This document shows, piece by piece, positions 62,866 through 64,000 of a DNA stretch of 64,000 bases; positions within the stretch are counted from its first letter, which is position 1; each line of letters opens with the position of its first letter. Origin of the DNA: Polaromonas glacialis (GTDB lineage: Bacteria > Pseudomonadota > Gammaproteobacteria > Burkholderiales > Burkholderiaceae_C); contig NZ_KL448325.1 of NCBI RefSeq assembly GCF_000709345.1, positions 186,001 through 250,000 on the forward strand, read 5' to 3'. Under the pieces are notes generated by a model, which searched no databases, was not told the origin of the DNA, and worked only from the letters and a program-made list of their open reading frames with translations. Made by a program: the position numbers and the translations under genes.

Positions 62866-63285
62866 AGCAAAAGTTTAGCCGTTCAACGGCGGGCGCTTCT
62901 TATTTAGCCTGCCGACAGTCTCCTTCAACTGATTGTGTTGAAAAACTCCTCAGCAGAGTTCTTGCGCACTTTTGTTGGGGTACTTTGATCCTTGCTCGCA
63001 ATGCGATCGGCGATCCTGGGGCGAATTGAAAAGGTCAGTTCGCCACTTTTGAGAGCTATGGCCAGAAATCCGAGTTTTTAACACAATCGACTGAAAGCGG
63101 ACACCCCCTACCGAACGTCGATGCAGGGTTCATCGAAACGATAGCGCCAATAACAAAGTGGTGTGTTAAGTAGCAACGTCTTTTCGCCCTGCATCTGGGC
63201 TAGTCGAGCTGGTGATGAAGACTCGTTGCATCAATCTCATCGCCGCACCTGTAAGAGGATGTTGCTATTATCTCCGGGAGGCAAC
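62866..63285. other. 420-bp region without a recognisable gene
   Basis: No supported frame. The end (63270-63281) carries CCGGGAGG, the ribosome site of the next gene. Probably the promoter region of that gene. Confidence 0.45.
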
Positions 63286-64000
63286 ATGAAAACATCAACG
63301 GGCAGAGTCACCTTTCCAAGAAAACGCAAGACCGAGGTCCCGGGCCAGGCACTGGGCATTGGACTTCAGTACACCCGGCTATTGCAGATCTTGTTACAGG
63401 CTGATCCTGGCATTGCCTGCAGCATGGAGTACCTGGACGACGTCGCAGAGGAAAGCGCCCTAGGCATCAAGCTCGGTCAAAGCAAGAGCGCGCTCACGGC
63501 CAATCCAGTGGCGAATCGGGCCAAGTCTCTGTGGAAGACCTTATCGAACTGGGTTACTTTGGCAACGGAGGGCGGATGCGATCCGGATCGCACTGTCTTT
63601 GAGATGTATGTGTCGCGCCCTGTTTCAGGGTTGCTGGTCGATGCCTTTTCTGTCTCCATCACGCTGGACGCTGCGCAGCTCGCCCTCCAGTTGGCCCGCA
63701 GCACACTGTGGGGCGAGGAACCAGAGCATGCCAAGCGCAACGAGGTAGCAGCCGAAATCGCGCCCTATGTCGACAGAGTCTTCACAGCCGACCCAGCTCT
63801 GGTGGTGCGGGTCATCAAAAACTTCAGGCTCACTTGCGGCTCGGGTAACCCTCAGGCCGACGTCGAAGCCATCCTTAAGACGCATCCGATCGCGCAAAGC
63901 AAGGTTCGCGACATCGCCGACCACATGAGCGGCGTCGTCAAGCGTCGCGTCGACGAGTTCTTGGAAGCGGGCAAGCCTGCCATTATCAAGAGTGACGAGT
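63286..64000 (+). CDS. putative antiphage nuclease-type protein (Cap4/DUF4297 or ABC-3C like), cut by window end
   Basis: At least 238 residues, open to the end of the window. GGGAGG lies 5 bases before the ATG. The start GQALGIGLQYTRLLQILLQA, then CSMEYLDDVAEESALGIKLG, QSKSALTANPVANRAKSLWK and TLSNWV follows the E...DD...QxK layout of the N-terminal nuclease-like domain in DUF4297/Cap4 and some ABC-three-component defence proteins, where the D, Q and K form a PD-(D/E)xK-type site. The part after residue 100 is mixed alpha/beta and unassigned. The assignment is by pattern and neighbourhood (next to a defence operon). Confidence 0.55.
   Translation, partial: MKTSTGRVTFPRKRKTEVPGQALGIGLQYTRLLQILLQADPGIACSMEYLDDVAEESALGIKLGQSKSALTANPVANRAKSLWKTLSNWVTLATEGGCDPDRTVFEMYVSRPVSGLLVDAFSVSITLDAAQLALQLARSTLWGEEPEHAKRNEVAAEIAPYVDRVFTADPALVVRVIKNFRLTCGSGNPQADVEAILKTHPIAQSKVRDIADHMSGVVKRRVDEFLEAGKPAIIKSDE

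Overview
The window looks like an accessory replicon, most likely a conjugative or mobilisable plasmid, from a high-GC betaproteobacterium of the Burkholderiales (Comamonadaceae such as Polaromonas or Rhodoferax is my best guess). The reasons are the overall GC-rich codon use, a KorB-like ParB protein, a second ParB-like protein, a MobF (TrwC/TraI-type) relaxase with its ribbon-helix-helix partner, BPSL0761-type small proteins known from beta-proteobacteria, a PhaB acetoacetyl-CoA reductase, and a heavy load of insertion sequences. No replication initiator, rRNA, tRNA, CRISPR array or type IV secretion genes were seen, so this is only part of the replicon.

Layout. 0-3.1 kb is wreckage: a 98-bp MITE, an ISAzo13-type transposase with a likely programmed frameshift and one nonsense codon, and a decayed DinG-type helicase on the minus strand. 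3.5-8 kb holds a KorB/ParB protein and two toxin-antitoxin pairs (Xre/RES and HipB/HipA). 8-10.3 kb is degenerate. 10.3-16.2 kb is the transfer core: a ParB-like protein whose C-terminal repeats carry a repeated DNA palindrome, an RHH protein and a 1219-residue relaxase-helicase with a TOPRIM-like tail. 16.6-22.5 kb holds small plasmid genes: an XRE regulator, a LAGLIDADG endonuclease, two BPSL0761 paralogues, a zinc-ribbon AAA+ ATPase, a Uma2 nuclease, and antitoxin relics.

23-28.6 kb is the most unusual cargo: three tightly packed genes encoding a lipoprotein, a trypsin-like protease fused to a SleB-type cell-wall hydrolase, and a three-TM protein ending in a peptidoglycan-binding segment and a CHAP/NlpC-like amidase domain. 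I do not recognise it as a described system. 28.6-31.7 kb is nested mobile DNA: a LysR relic, a 297-bp element with Tn3-type ends, an IS21 remnant and an intact IS1111-type element inserted in the IS21 tail.

31.2-48.1 kb is bounded by two outward-facing IS4-type ends. It carries two paralogous NarL-type response regulators, two damaged hybrid histidine kinases (one split by IS1595, one by the second MITE copy), another RES/Xre pair, phaB with small Cys-rich and orphan genes, and IS1595 (two copies), IS701/IS4-like, IS630, IS5 and ISAzo13 elements or remnants.

48.6-51.5 kb is an operon for envelope or lipid-related proteins (DUF6920-like, M23 peptidase, alpha/beta hydrolase). 51.8-59.7 kb is a defence operon on the minus strand: hsdM, an Abi/HEPN protein, hsdS, a membrane-anchored retropepsin and hsdR. 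59.9-62.9 kb encodes DNA-processing proteins (DUF5710-XseA fusion, XseB-like, SSB-like and TfoX-like). The window ends inside a gene resembling the Cap4/DUF4297 or ABC-3C class of antiphage nucleases.
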